Made by a program: the position numbers and the translations under genes
In this document: positions 34,065 to 44,746 of the stretch, piece by piece
Position numbering within the stretch: position 1 is the stretch's first letter
Layout: each line of letters starts with the position of its first letter
From: Malus domestica
Lineage: Eukaryota; Streptophyta; Magnoliopsida; Rosales; Rosaceae
Reading direction: 5' to 3'
DNA: 64,000 nucleotides
Assembly (NCBI RefSeq): GCF_042453785.1
Contig: NC_091669.1
Coordinates: 14,987,001-15,051,000 of the forward strand
The notes under the pieces: generated by a model
What the model was told of the DNA's origin: nothing
What the model saw: only the letters and a program-made list of their open reading frames with translations
Databases searched by the model: none

Positions 34065-35218
34065 TCAATCAGAGATTGTCTTGTTTATCGAAGCTCCTAT
34101 GTCTCTGTTTGTTGGGGAATGACTGTTGTTTTGCCAATTCTGGGTATTTCTAGCATCATAGACCTAATTTTTGTCATTGAGATTTTGTTACGGAATCGTT
34201 CTAAACTAAATTGTCTGAGAATGTTTTTTGTTTGTTTGAACAAGTAACAATGTTCCTGCATGCTGTGTTGAATTTTTGCTTTCCTTCTTCCCTGACCTCA
34301 TCTTATTGTTATTGAGCAACAATTCTGGTTCTTAAAAGTTACCATGTTTTGTTGCTTCGTCGGAGTTGAAATTTGGTATGTAATTTATCTTGTTCTTTGT
34401 TTAGAAGGGTGAAAGGGAATAGCTTCTTTGTAAGAGAAAATACATCATATGGTTCTGGTTCTAACACTCGTCGAGGGCAACTATCTGGTAAGAAACAATT
34501 CAACCGATGTAGAAGAGCTGTCGAGTCTTGTAGCGTCGGCTGCAACTAAGCATGGTGTTAAGGTTACTGGTTGTGTGATGAATCCCAAGTCGAGTGGGCA
34601 AAGGTGTTCTCGTCTCTGCACCACTGTTGGGTAGCTTTGATGTGTTGTGTTATGTTGTGAGGTCATCAAGCAACTAAGAAGAAACTAGAACAGCCTTTGC
34701 CCACTCGACTATGGTGGGAAGAGAATCAGCAACCAAGAAGAGACCGAATTTTGATAAAACTCAGTGTCATCTAATTCTTACGAGTATTGTTAATATCATA
34801 TATGTTCCCTAAATTTTTGGTGTTCTTACCTTTTGGTCCTGGGAATTTTTTTTTCCTTTTCTGATTTCGAGTTTGTCTCTGACCTTGCGAAAGCTTGTTT
34901 AAGGTCGTTTTTGTTACAATCTTACAATATAAACGGGACGTTTGCACCATAGGCGCATTCTTGTTATTTTGCACAAGCAATCAGAGAAGAGAAAAAAATC
35001 AGTAGTCCAGTGCAGTGGCACTAGATACACACCCTCAGGGTCAGCCGTGTGCTCAAGTTACAAATAACTTTTTTCAAGCTCGAAGCTCTTTGTAAACACA
35101 AATGCAAACTCGAGCTTGTAGTTTGCTTGACTCAATCATTTTTTAAACAAACTTGAATGATATGAATTTTTGGACTATGTTGCAAGGAGAAAGATTGTTG
35201 GTTTAGTAATAACGTAAA
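34065..35218. other. 3' flank of eS28 and spacer
   Basis: This is 3' UTR and spacer DNA. It contains an imperfect hairpin at 34588-34710 (listed separately) and no further supported gene. A 61-codon frame at 34449-34634 has no recognisable domain. Confidence 0.5.
34588..34710 (+). other. Imperfect long-stem hairpin, possible small-RNA precursor
   Basis: The left arm GTCGAGTGGGCAAAGG (34589-34604) and right arm CCTTTGCCCACTCGAC (34694-34709) are perfect 16-bp complements. Pairing continues past a 1-base bulge through TGTTCT/AGAACA and, after two unpaired bases, GTCTC/GAAAC, giving about 27 paired of 29 bases with a loop of about 64 nt. This geometry suits a plant miRNA-like precursor, but I recognise no known miRNA. 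It could also be a small inverted duplication. Confidence 0.4.
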
Positions 35219-35361
35219 GAGAGATTATATTCACATACCCCAAATTACTTCTTCTACATTTTTTTAATTTTTTTAATATTTTCTACACATAACTAATACT
35301 TGATAGAAAAATATTAAAAAATTATAAAAGAAGTAATTTAAAAGTGTAAATATAATCTCCC
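35219..35361. mobile_element. Mutator-like MITE in the subtilase promoter, 143 bp
   Basis: The ends GAGAGATTATATT and AATATAATCTCCC are inverted repeats, and the arms continue through AAATTACTTCTT. Identical 9-bp duplications TAACGTAAA lie at 35210-35218 and 35362-35370. It sits about 370 bp upstream of the subtilase start codon. Confidence 0.85.
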
Positions 35362-35734
35362 TAACGTAAAACATTTATCAGCCAAACTTTACAACAAACC
35401 TAGGCAAACTAAAATTGTTCCAGTCGATTTACAGCCCCCCTAACTCCATTTTATTCCCCCATTCGACGTCGTTTTACTGCCGGTCCCACCCTTTGTACTG
35501 TGGCAGGCCAATCATCGCGACAACATTATTCGTTCGCATCCTCCAAAATTCGGAATCCAAAATCCAACCGATAGATGATCACCTACGGCAATCGGATGAA
35601 CCTGCCCAAATTCGGAACAAAAACTATGGAGCCACGTGGTAATTAGAAAGCCCCACACCCAGTTTCGCAGTTCTGCAGACAAACCCATTTGTTGATTTTC
35701 CTCCACTTTCTCGGGAACCAAACACTCGGTAGCA

Positions 35735-38053
35735 ATGGCCGGTTCCAACCTCCTTCCCTTCCTTTTCCTCCTCTGTTTTCTTGTTCCTGCTGCGCTCTCG
35801 ATCCCGCCTGACCTATCCGACCGTCCAAAAACCTTCATCGTCCACGTGTCCAAATCAGACAAGCCCGCCCTCTTCTCCTCTCACCGGAGCTGGTACACCT
35901 CCATCATCCAATCCCTCCCGTCCCCCCACCCCACCAAACTCCTCTACACATACGACCGCGCCGTCCACGGCTTCTCCGCCGCCCTCACATCCTCTCAGGC
36001 CACCCAGCTCCTCTCCCACCCCGCCGTCCTCTCCGTCACGCCCGACCAGCCACGTCAGCTCCACACCACTCACACCCCCAGCTTCCTCGGCCTCGCTGAA
36101 TCCTTCGGCTTATGGCCCAACTCCGACTACGCCGACGACGTCATAGTCGGCGTCCTCGACACCGGGATCTGGCCGGAGCGCCCGAGCTTCTCGGACTCCG
36201 GTCTCGGCCCGGTTCCGTCCCGATGGAAGGGCACCTGCGTCAGTGCCCCGGACTTCCCGTCCTCCTCCTGCAACCGCAAGATCATCGGCGCCAGAGCCTA
36301 CTTCGACGGCTACGAAGCCTACATCGGACGATTAATGGACGAATCGAATGAGTCGAAATCGCCCAGAGACACCGAAGGCCATGGGACACACACGGCCTCC
36401 ACCGCCGCCGGCTCCCCGGTCGCTAACGCCAGCTTGTTCTCGTACGCTCGCGGCGAAGCCAGAGGCATGGCCACCAAGGCGAGAATCGCCGTCTATAAAA
36501 TCTGCTGGTCATTTGGGTGTTTTGATTCCGACATTTTGGCCGCTATGGATCAAGCAATTGCCGACGGCGTTGACATAATTTCGCTCTCCGTCGGAGCCAG
36601 CGGTCGTTCTCCAGCGTACGATCGAGACTCCATAGCCATCGGATCCTTCGGGGCTGCCCAGCATGGTGTTCTCGTCTCCGCCTCCGCCGGTAATTCTGGG
36701 CCCAACCCATTTACGGCCACCAACATAGCTCCATGGATTCTCACAGTCGGCGCTTCCACCGTTGACAGAGAGTTCCCAGCCGATGTTATCCTCGGCGATA
36801 ACCGGGTTTTCGGAGGTGTTTCATTGTACTCCGGTGAGCCTCTAGTCGATCACCAGCTTCCATTAATATACGGCGGAGACGCCGGAAGCAGGTACTGTTA
36901 CGCAGGGGCTCTCAAGCCATCGAAAGTCCAGGGAAAAATTGTCGTCTGTGATCGCGGCGGCAATGCGAGAGTCGGAAAGGGAAGCGCGGTGAAGCTAGCC
37001 GGCGGGCTCGGGTTTATCTTGGCCAACACAGCCGACAGCGGAGAAGAGCTTCTCGCTGATGCACACCTTATCCCAGCAACAGAGGTGGGTGAAATCGCCG
37101 CCGATCAGATAAGGGAATACATCAGATTGAGCCAATACCCGACGGCCACAATTGTTTTCCGAGGAACTGTAGTTGGGACTTCGCCGGCGGCCCCAAAGGT
37201 CGCAGCTTTTTCGAGCAGAGGACCGAATTCTCTAACACCAGAGATTCTCAAGCCCGATGTGATTGCTCCTGGAGTGAACATTTTGGCGGGTTGGACTGGG
37301 GCGTCTGCCCCCACAGATTTGGACATTGATCCTAGAAGAACCGAGTTCAATATAATTTCGGGGACATCTATGTCGTGCCCGCATGTGAGCGGCATTGCTG
37401 CATTGCTTCGAAAGGCCTATCCGAATTGGTCGATTGCTGCTATAAAATCTGCTTTGATCACAACAGCTTACACTTTAGACGATTCAGGTAAGAAAATCAG
37501 GGATCTTGCAACAGGGAAAGAGTCGACTCCTTTTGTTCATGGAGCAGGACATGTTGATCCCAACAGAGCTCTCAATCCCGGGTTGATTTACGATCTCAAT
37601 GTGAATGACTATGTTGCATTTTTGTGCTCAATCGGGTACAGTCCAAGGCAAATCGCTGTTTTCTTAGGAAAGCCTACTGGTTCTGATATATGCACAAAGA
37701 ACAGTTTGGCTAGTCCTGGTGATCTGAATTACCCTTCACTTTCCGTCATCTTGAGCTCGGATCAAAGCCTGGTTAAGTACAAGAGAGTCGCTACGAATGT
37801 GGGGGGCAATGTGGATGCGGTTTATAAGGTGAATGTTACTGCTCCGGCTGGTGTTGAGATCAGCGTTTCCCCGAGCAAGCTGGAGTTCAGTGAAGAAAAC
37901 CAGAGTCTGAGCTATGAGGTTACATTCAGGAGAGGAGTTGGGTATGATGGCGGAGAGCGATACGGGTCTATTGAGTGGACAGACGGTAGCCATCTGGTGA
38001 GGAGTCCGGTTGCTGTGAGGTGGAGCAGCACTCGGTATACAGCTTCCATGTGA
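35735..38053 (+). CDS. SBT1.4: Subtilisin-like serine protease, SBT1.4 type (772 aa)
   Basis: This is a full-length, intron-free plant subtilase of family S8. Residues 1-22 form a signal peptide (LLPFLFLLCFLVPAALS). The I9 propeptide spans about 33-111 (TFIVHVSK to QLHTTHTP). The catalytic triad is Asp142 (VLDTGIWPE), His216 (GHGTHTAST) and Ser545 (GTSMSCPH), with oxyanion Asn320 (SAGNSGP). A PA domain inserts at about 370-480, and a fibronectin III-like domain covers 660-765. Secreted subtilases of this kind cleave proteins in the cell wall space. The closest relative I recall is Arabidopsis At3g14067 (SASP/SBT1.4), linked to senescence; many local segments look alike. The first third is strongly GC-rich at third positions compared with the last third. 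A SINE sits in the 3' end. Confidence 0.96.
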   Translation: MAGSNLLPFLFLLCFLVPAALSIPPDLSDRPKTFIVHVSKSDKPALFSSHRSWYTSIIQSLPSPHPTKLLYTYDRAVHGFSAALTSSQATQLLSHPAVLSVTPDQPRQLHTTHTPSFLGLAESFGLWPNSDYADDVIVGVLDTGIWPERPSFSDSGLGPVPSRWKGTCVSAPDFPSSSCNRKIIGARAYFDGYEAYIGRLMDESNESKSPRDTEGHGTHTASTAAGSPVANASLFSYARGEARGMATKARIAVYKICWSFGCFDSDILAAMDQAIADGVDIISLSVGASGRSPAYDRDSIAIGSFGAAQHGVLVSASAGNSGPNPFTATNIAPWILTVGASTVDREFPADVILGDNRVFGGVSLYSGEPLVDHQLPLIYGGDAGSRYCYAGALKPSKVQGKIVVCDRGGNARVGKGSAVKLAGGLGFILANTADSGEELLADAHLIPATEVGEIAADQIREYIRLSQYPTATIVFRGTVVGTSPAAPKVAAFSSRGPNSLTPEILKPDVIAPGVNILAGWTGASAPTDLDIDPRRTEFNIISGTSMSCPHVSGIAALLRKAYPNWSIAAIKSALITTAYTLDDSGKKIRDLATGKESTPFVHGAGHVDPNRALNPGLIYDLNVNDYVAFLCSIGYSPRQIAVFLGKPTGSDICTKNSLASPGDLNYPSLSVILSSDQSLVKYKRVATNVGGNVDAVYKVNVTAPAGVEISVSPSKLEFSEENQSLSYEVTFRRGVGYDGGERYGSIEWTDGSHLVRSPVAVRWSSTRYTASM

Positions 38054-38235
38054 GATTTAGCATTAAGGTTGTTAGGCTAGCGTTTGGGTGATCACTTTGC
38101 TTTGTTTTGTGCAATTTGTAAGTTATCGGTTAGCCCACTTGTATGCATACATGAAGGGCTGGGGATGTGTGTATGGCGTTGTATGCCTTGGCTGGAGGGC
38201 CTTCTCGAATCCTACGTTGATGTAAATTTTGCTTA

Positions 38236-38245
38236 ATCAATAAAG
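38236..38245 (+). terminator. Polyadenylation signal of the subtilase gene
   Basis: AATAAA at 38239-38244, about 185 bp after the stop codon, is a canonical signal. It forms part of the 13-bp duplication caused by the SINE, so a second AATAAA lies at 38376-38381. Confidence 0.6.
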
Positions 38246-38251
38246 CTCATG

Positions 38252-38375
38252 AGCGGTAGGTCTCGGGTTCGAGACTTGGGAGCAGCCTCTCCATAAATGG
38301 GGGTAAGGCTAGCCGACATTCACCTCTCCCTGACCCTGCGTAAAGCGGGAGCCTTGTGCACTGGGTACGACCTTT
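38252..38375 (+). mobile_element. tRNA-derived SINE (Au-like), copy 1
   Basis: The 124-bp element starts AGCGGTAGG and contains a polymerase III B box, GGTTCGAGACT (38266-38276). It ends in the conserved SINE 3' part GGGAGCCTTGTGCACTGGGT then ACGACCTTT. Perfect 13-bp target duplications AATAAAGCTCATG lie at 38239-38251 and 38376-38388. The tail resembles the Au SINE family; the family name is from memory. Confidence 0.88.
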
Positions 38376-38451
38376 AATAAAGCTCATGCATTGGCAACCA
38401 AAATAAAGTTTTCTTAGGGGAAGTAATTCGAAATGTCTCAATAGGCCTATA

Positions 38452-38482
38452 CTAGAAATTATTGCCCGTACGCTGTTGCGGG
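38452..38482 (-). mobile_element. Helitron 3' terminus (minus strand), element extends to the right
   Basis: On the minus strand the sequence ends in a hairpin (CCCGCAACAGCGTACGGG, 38465-38482), nine bases, then CTAG (38452-38455) followed by T. This is the standard Helitron 3' end (short palindrome, then CTRR, inserted between A and T). The Rep/helicase remnant at 40651-41369 is on the same strand. The 5' end was not found and may lie as far as about 44715. Confidence 0.6.
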
Positions 38483-40425
38483 ATTAAAAATTGTAAAAAG
38501 CATTATGTTCGAAAGATATAAAAGATTGTATTATAAAAGATTAATACAATTCATTGCTATATTTAATTGATACTCCACGTAAAAATCGTAAAAGTTTTGG
38601 CCATCTATGCACTTAAAATATTAGATCAACACATTCCACTTAGGTAGTTTTTGTGATCTCCGATCGTCACTTGAGAACTACTTTCATTTTTCATGATATA
38701 CATGCTTCTCGGTTACAATGTGAAAAAATAAAAGCTACTAATGTACATTGTTAAAATAATTAAGCAATATCGCAGCTCCTCAAATCCATTTAATAGGATA
38801 CATTAAGAAAAATTTGCAAGCTACCTATTATCGTTGATCAACAACTTTTTACATACATTATGTTGGTGGCAGCAAAGGTCGATCAGCAACCTTGTACAAA
38901 CTTTATTCCTTGCATAACATTCACAACAGTAATATCACATGACAGTTTTATGATCACAAAAATTTCAGCTAGGCCAGCACGAACTGTCACAACCTTTCAT
39001 CTAGATCCCGAGCACATGCCAAAGCTCTCAGTCACAAAGCTGAAGGCACACCACTGATTGACTCGAGACCCATAAACACCTCGGGTAACATTTTTGACCA
39101 CTGAGAATGTTGATTTCTCTGATCTGCCTTTAGATGAGAAAGGAAGATTTCGGGGGATGAGCATATCAAGAATGTAAGAGACTGGATAAAGGGGTTTGAT
39201 TTCACTTTTGCAGAAACTATACATAAACTTTCTCAAAGATACAATGTCCGGCTTCAATACTACTCAGAAGACATAATTCATTGAAAAAATTTCTGGATGG
39301 GAGCAAAATTTACCTTAACACCGCCATAAGCAAATCAGCAGCATTGTGGAGAATTTTTGTTCAGAAACTGAATGGAAAATCAAGAGTTTCAAATTCAATC
39401 AGGAGCATTGTAAAATTATTAAAATGCGTAAAAAATGTTGATATATAAATATTATACATAAATGCATATTTGTCATGGATATATAAACTATTACCTGTGA
39501 AAAATGCGAAAGAACAATTGGAATAATCGAGAAATATCACTGAATGTGTGCATGAAAATCTGACAACTCCCTGAAAATTGTTCCCCTATTGAAGAAAAAA
39601 TGTGTGGCAATCCATCTCTCAAGCTTCTGTTTTTCAGTTTAGAAATCGATGCGACGAAAAGAATAGCAAAACAACGTGAGCAATTGATGCGTATGAAAAG
39701 TTATTAATACCCTTGGTTAAAGAGAGGAGAAACCATTTCGGATTAAACATGTTGTTCAAATATTAGAAGACATTTATATTTTATATAGGGCAAATCTGGC
39801 ATTTCATTTATCAGGATTTTTTTAAAAATATATATGAAAAAAGATATATAAAATTGGTAACTGCAATTATATATTATTCATATTGATCAACTTTTGTCAA
39901 TTTTTTTCTTAAAATGAAAATGTAAACAAATAAACATTAATGTTAAACCTAATATATATACATTCTATTTTTAATGAAAATAGCATAAGAAAGTAATTTG
40001 GTTACCTTTGCATCAACCAATATGATGTTCAAGTCAGAGAAATGGTCGCCACAATTTTTGAGTTTCCAAATTTTGCGTAGCAAACATTGAAGTAACATGG
40101 CTTCATAACGTTAAAGTGTAACAGGAAAAACAGCAACATGGGCGGGCATGCTGGTATATAGGTTCTAGGGAAGCTTGGTAATTTTGGTTTCTTGGACTTA
40201 TTAAGTAGATTCGTCAAGGTGGGCCATGACTATGTCATATGCTGGTTCATCTTTCGGTTTAGGCAGACAGTAGGCTAGCTTCAGGCTTCATAGAACTGAG
40301 CTGTTTGGATGGCATGGGAAAGGCAAATAAGGGAAAACACGAGCATCAGAAGTTTATATACAGGGAGATTGGATAGGTTATGATTATCAAATGATTGGCC
40401 AAGGGGTAATGCCAGTTATAACAAC
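38483..40425. other. Probable Helitron interior, no gene recognised
   Basis: AT-rich DNA. Frames of 60-90 codons at 38860-39257 have no domain I recognise. Position between a Helitron end and a Rep remnant suggests it is Helitron interior. Confidence 0.35.
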
Positions 40426-40647
40426 GGAGAAAGGAGGTGGATTGTCTGCCCTCCCATTTCCATACTCTTCTCATCCCCTCCTGTTTTGTGTGGTCACGGT
40501 TAAACAACATTTTATATTCCTTTTACTTTTTGTTTTATTATTTTTATAAAAAAAATCAATATAAAATGTTGACATGGTTTAACCGTAACCACACAAACAG
40601 GAGGAATGAGAAGATTATGGAAATGGGAGGGCAGACAATCCACCTCC
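40426..40647. mobile_element. Mutator-like foldback MITE, 222 bp
   Basis: The arms of about 95 bp are nearly perfect complements: GGAGGTGGATTGTCTGCCCT at left (after a short GGAGAAA) and the reverse complement at right. Inner parts ACGGTTAAAC and ACATTTTATATT also pair. Identical 9-bp flanks TATAACAAC lie at 40417-40425 and 40648-40656. It lies directly downstream of the Helitron Rep remnant. Confidence 0.85.
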
Positions 40648-40650
40648 TAT

Positions 40651-41369
40651 AACAACAAACATGAAAATCTCAAAAGACAACCATAGTCTACCTGTTGGTA
40701 CCATCATTAAACATAGTTTCTCCTCCAAGAAACCCTTACTTGGATCAAGTAAATTATATAACAAAAGAGGCGTTGGCTTTTGAATAATAAGTTTAATTTT
40801 CCCTTTATGACAACAAAGTGTAAAAAGAGGCTCATTATTTGTAGATTTTCTTGTAATAGATTTTTGAAACCAAAATAATGCACCACAGTAAATACATTTA
40901 TAATTTTTATCTCCCAAATCCATATACTCTTCGAAAATTCCTATGAGAAGGAAAAAAAATACATAATGAGAATAAAAGGGACTCAAGTAGGTAGTGTTAA
41001 TACAATTTATTAAAATTTTGAATAAGTACTTCGTCTCTTCCTTTGATAAAACGCTTGACCCCTAGTAATTTCATGAGAAGTAGTATCATCTCTGGTTATA
41101 TCAGCCATGCTTTCTTCCTGCAAAGGTTTATTTTTAATTGTTTTCTATCGTTTATTTAGACTCTAACAATTTTCTTCATCATCGCGGCTTAATTTTTTTC
41201 TATTGGTTGGTGTAGTCTTTTTAGGAAACAAATTAGAGTCACAATGTTCATGTTCATTGTTTGCGCGACAATATTTTTTGTTAGACATTTTTATTTCGCT
41301 TGCATCAAAGGAACTGGAGCTTCCTTGTATAGTCAAGCTTCTCCTGATGTTCCTAGTTGTTTTCTGCAT
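40651..41369 (-). pseudogene. Helitron Rep/helicase N-terminal remnant
   Basis: Read on the minus strand, 40986-40700 encodes EYMDLGDKNYKCIYCGALFW, then LCCHKGKIKL and LLYNLLDPSKG. This pattern (aspartate-rich start, CxxC, LCC..GK) is the conserved segment upstream of the rolling-circle Rep domain in plant Helitron proteins. A second frame further upstream (41369-41163) has the low-complexity, CRANNEHEH-like N-terminus. The rolling-circle motifs and the helicase are missing, so the gene is a remnant. Homology is lost after SKG near 40720. Confidence 0.72.
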
Positions 41370-41890
41370 TGTACTTGCAAATTAATAACCCCAAGCAACG
41401 AATTAGTAGTTGAGGAGAAACAAAAATATATGTACAACTATATTTATAATCCAACCAAGTAAAATAAATGCAAACGAAGAATACATGAATTAGGATTTCC
41501 AAAACACGCTATTACAAAAAATCAATCACATAAAAATTCTTTTAAACGATCTTTAAAAGCCAAAAATGAAAACTGACCTCTTATGAAGAGCCAATGAGAA
41601 GGAATGAAGCAACAGAACACCTGTTCAAAAATCCATAAAAGAAATATAGTTCATAGTTCAAAATTGCATGCCTCTACAACACCAATATCATTATCAAGTG
41701 TAGGTAAAGATATTTGCAAGATTTAGATACATATTAAGATGCAATAGGGATTAACTTTTGATAAATAAAATAAATCAATGTCTTTTTTCGTTTCAGGGAT
41801 AAAAATAAAGGTTGAGACTCAAGAAATGAAATTAATTACAAACCTGATATCTCGGGTTTTCATTTTTTTTTTCACACAAGCTAACGTAAA

Positions 41891-41970
41891 ATGGGGGTAA
41901 AGCTAGCCGACGTTCACCTCTCTCAGACCCTGCGTAAAGCGGGAGCCTTGAGCACTGGGTACGATCTACA
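41891..41970 (+). mobile_element. tRNA-derived SINE, copy 2, 5'-truncated (80 bp)
   Basis: It starts ATGGGGGTAAAGC inside the family sequence, lacks the tRNA-like head, and ends CACTGGGTACGATCTACA. Perfect 17-bp duplications ACACAAGCTAACGTAAA lie at 41874-41890 and 41971-41987. It shares more than 90% of positions with the matching part of copy 1. Confidence 0.88.
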
Positions 41971-41993
41971 ACACAAGCTAACGTAAATCCAAC

Positions 41994-41997
<4 letters not shown>

Positions 41998-42028
<31 letters not shown>
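41998..42028. repeat. (AG)n microsatellite
   Basis: About fifteen AG units directly after the second SINE duplication. Confidence 0.95.
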
Positions 42029-42031
<3 letters not shown>

Positions 42032-42266
42032 GAAAGACTTACTGATGAGTCAATTGTCAATTTTCTAAAGAAATCGTATCCTTTCTATGAGTGCATCACA
42101 ACCTTCAAAAAATACGTGGATATCAGTACAATTGTAAGAAAAAAGAATGAGAGAATCCACACTAAATAAAAATATATATATAAAAAAAAGAGAGAACTTG
42201 CCCTCTTTCCCCTCAAGTATGGATTGTATAATGATTTCAAGTATCTAGGTTGCTTATATCCTTGGG

Positions 42267-42482
42267 TATGGTTTGTGACTTAGTGTTTGTGGTGAAAGTG
42301 ACTTAATTTTTGGTTGTAGGAAGAGGAGGTGGGAGGATTACCGCCAACCACTAACTCCCCCTACACCAAAAATTTATGGTTTGTGACTTAGCGTTTGTGG
42401 TGAAAGTGACTTAATTTTTGGTTGTAGAAAGAGGCGGTGGGAGGATTACTGCCAACCACTAACTCCCCCTACACCAAAAATA
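42267..42482. repeat. 108-bp tandem duplication, each unit with a foldback
   Basis: TATGGTTTGTGACTTAG starts at 42267 and again at 42375. Each unit contains a small foldback: AATTTTTGGTTGTAGG near its middle and CCTACACCAAAAATT at its end. Confidence 0.92.
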
Positions 42483-44715
42483 TTTATAAGTCTATTCCAG
42501 TTCCTCAAACTTTGATCCAGATTCGGAAAATGCATCCTTAAATTCCCAAAAATTGTCATCAAACCCAACATCTGGAGTACTGGATACTAACTTATTTTTA
42601 ATTCAATGTCTTTCAGCGTTTTGCTGCTGTAATTATGAGAATAAGGGAGCCTAAACTACAGCTTTGATTTTTGCATCTGGGAAGATGGTGAGCCCTCCCA
42701 AAAACTTTTTAGGATTGTATTTGCTGACAACAATATGATTTCATTTCAGCTGTTCATATTGTTGTAATATCATTATTGGAAGCGATTTGCTTTTGAATCT
42801 TTTTACTCCTATTCAGTTCCTTCTTTTGTGGAAAGTGTCTTTCTCCTTTAATTCTATGCCTGTTAGTGAGATATGATAAAACAGTTTATCTTACTTGAAT
42901 CATACCCCAACTGATTGCGCTATTATCTATTGATGTGTTGCATCAAATATAAAGATGATTATGTGTTTGTCAGAATGTGTTTGGAATTGTACATGATGAG
43001 TGTGTCAATTTTTGGGTGCAATCAAGTAATGATATTGCTTATTTCAGAAAATATCCTTAACAGGAGAGCATTTTTTGGTTGCTAATTTTGACTATTGCAT
43101 CTAAATTAAGTGTGTGTTTGATTGGTTATGGTCCTTCTGGATTGCATGTCATGTAAAAAATGTACAGTATGTCGATGCTTAAATTCCTAAATTTTGACGC
43201 TTAAGATATATATTTGGTAATGGACTGATCTTTTTATGAGCATGTTTATTTAATATTTACTAAACTTCTATGGTAATAAATTTGGCTTTAAGTTTACTCA
43301 TGTCACAACCCTGGTAACTAGTGCATTATATTTTGTCGACCCTTTTCAACTTGATATACACCCTCTCTTTTCCCCACTCTCCCTTATTTATGATTTTAAA
43401 TCTTGAGTTATGCACCCATCATACCTTGGATGCCTCTGGTTAAGATATTTAAATTTTAACCAGATTGGTATTAACATAGCAAAAGTGGCAGCGAGGAAGG
43501 TATCTGTTGAATGCTTACAGATTGGTATTAACATAGCAAAAAAGATAGTGATATATGTGAGTTTTCGTAACTTTTGACCCGATTTTAGGCATTTTAAGTT
43601 TGAAGCAGAGTGACAGTGGGTAAGAATCAACTAAAAAAATAAAGGAGAATCAGAAGTATTAAACAAAAAATATTACATGCCAATGAGAATATATAAATAC
43701 ACACAAAATATTACCTTCCAAAACATTCACCTCTCAGAAACACCTTGAAATCCCCCACAAAGTTTTCCAATTTCCACCAGAATTGAGCTTCTTCCAGTGT
43801 TGAGAAGCCATCCCAGAAAACGGAAAGTAGAAGAACAAACACTTGGTCTGCACAAACTATTCAGATTAACAAAACTCAAAATTAGATTCCTTCTGAGTAA
43901 ACCACACAAACCAAAGAAACACCAATAAAATGAAGTAGCTTTTTTCAACAGAACAAAAAAACTCCAAAACCAAAAACTTGAAAATCTAATAAAAATGAAG
44001 AACAAAGATTACAAATTAGATAACCAAAATTACTAAAAATAAAAAAAAATCAACATGCATCAAACACAAAACTAATCTGTAAAAGCGAGGGAATCCATTT
44101 GTAATATGCTTTTTGGTTTTGAACCTGAAGAATTTGATATTCTGACCAGCACACCGAGGAAAGGAATTAAGCCTAACGAAATTGAACCCAAGCCTCAGAA
44201 AATTGACTTGAGGTGTTTTCTGCAGTTTGATCGGTTCACACACAACCGGAATCAGCGGTCCGGTGGAAACTGAGACAGAGACAAAAATTGCGAGGATACA
44301 GTTGAAATAGGAACTGAAACACAAAGAGAACACGAAGCAGATTTTGACATATAATAGGTGTAGAAGGTACCTGTGGTGATGAGGAATAGATGATGATGAT
44401 CTGGGTTTTTTCAGTTGGAAAGATCTGGAGCAAAGTTGCTGGTGAAGAAATCACGGAGGAAGCACGGAGGAAGAGATGACGAAGCAACGATTGAAGAGCG
44501 CGAAGTAGAGATCGAAGATAGTAGAGATGGAGAGAGATGGCGAAGCTGAGTGCGGGTTCCCGAAGAAATCGAGAGATTTCTATTGCACAGTAGGGGGAAA
44601 ATGCCATTTTACCGTATAATGCATACAAAAAGCTAAATTTACAGAGCAACTCGAGGGCCAAAAAGGCATAACGCTGGCGAAGGAACAGTACCACGTTTTT
44701 CTCTTTCAGTATGTA
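42483..44715. other. Repeat-rich DNA, no gene supported
   Basis: A 23-bp phrase (GATTGGTATTAACATAGCAA) is repeated at 43462 and 43518. On the minus strand 44690-44340 looks like a promoter and 5' leader (CT-rich, ending in CATCACCACAG|GTACC, a possible splice junction), but no recognisable protein follows. A block around 44285-44330 (GGAACTGAAACACAAAGAGA) recurs at 47240-47265. Confidence 0.4.
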
Positions 44716-44746
44716 CTAGAAAATTTTACCCACGCGTTGCTGCGGG
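44716..44746 (-). mobile_element. Second Helitron 3' terminus (minus strand)
   Basis: The minus strand reads a hairpin (CCCGCAGCAACGCGTGGG, 44729-44746), nine bases, then CTAG (44716-44719) and T. The 9-base spacing and hairpin match the end at 38452, so the two belong to related elements. The 5' end to the right was not located. Confidence 0.58.

Noticed and set aside
34449-34634. 61-codon frame downstream of eS28
   Set aside because: No domain, overlaps the hairpin, and lies in likely 3' flank.
35643-37993. Overlapping frames within the subtilase gene on both strands
   Set aside because: The GC-rich coding sequence creates long shadow frames; the 772-codon frame has all catalytic motifs.
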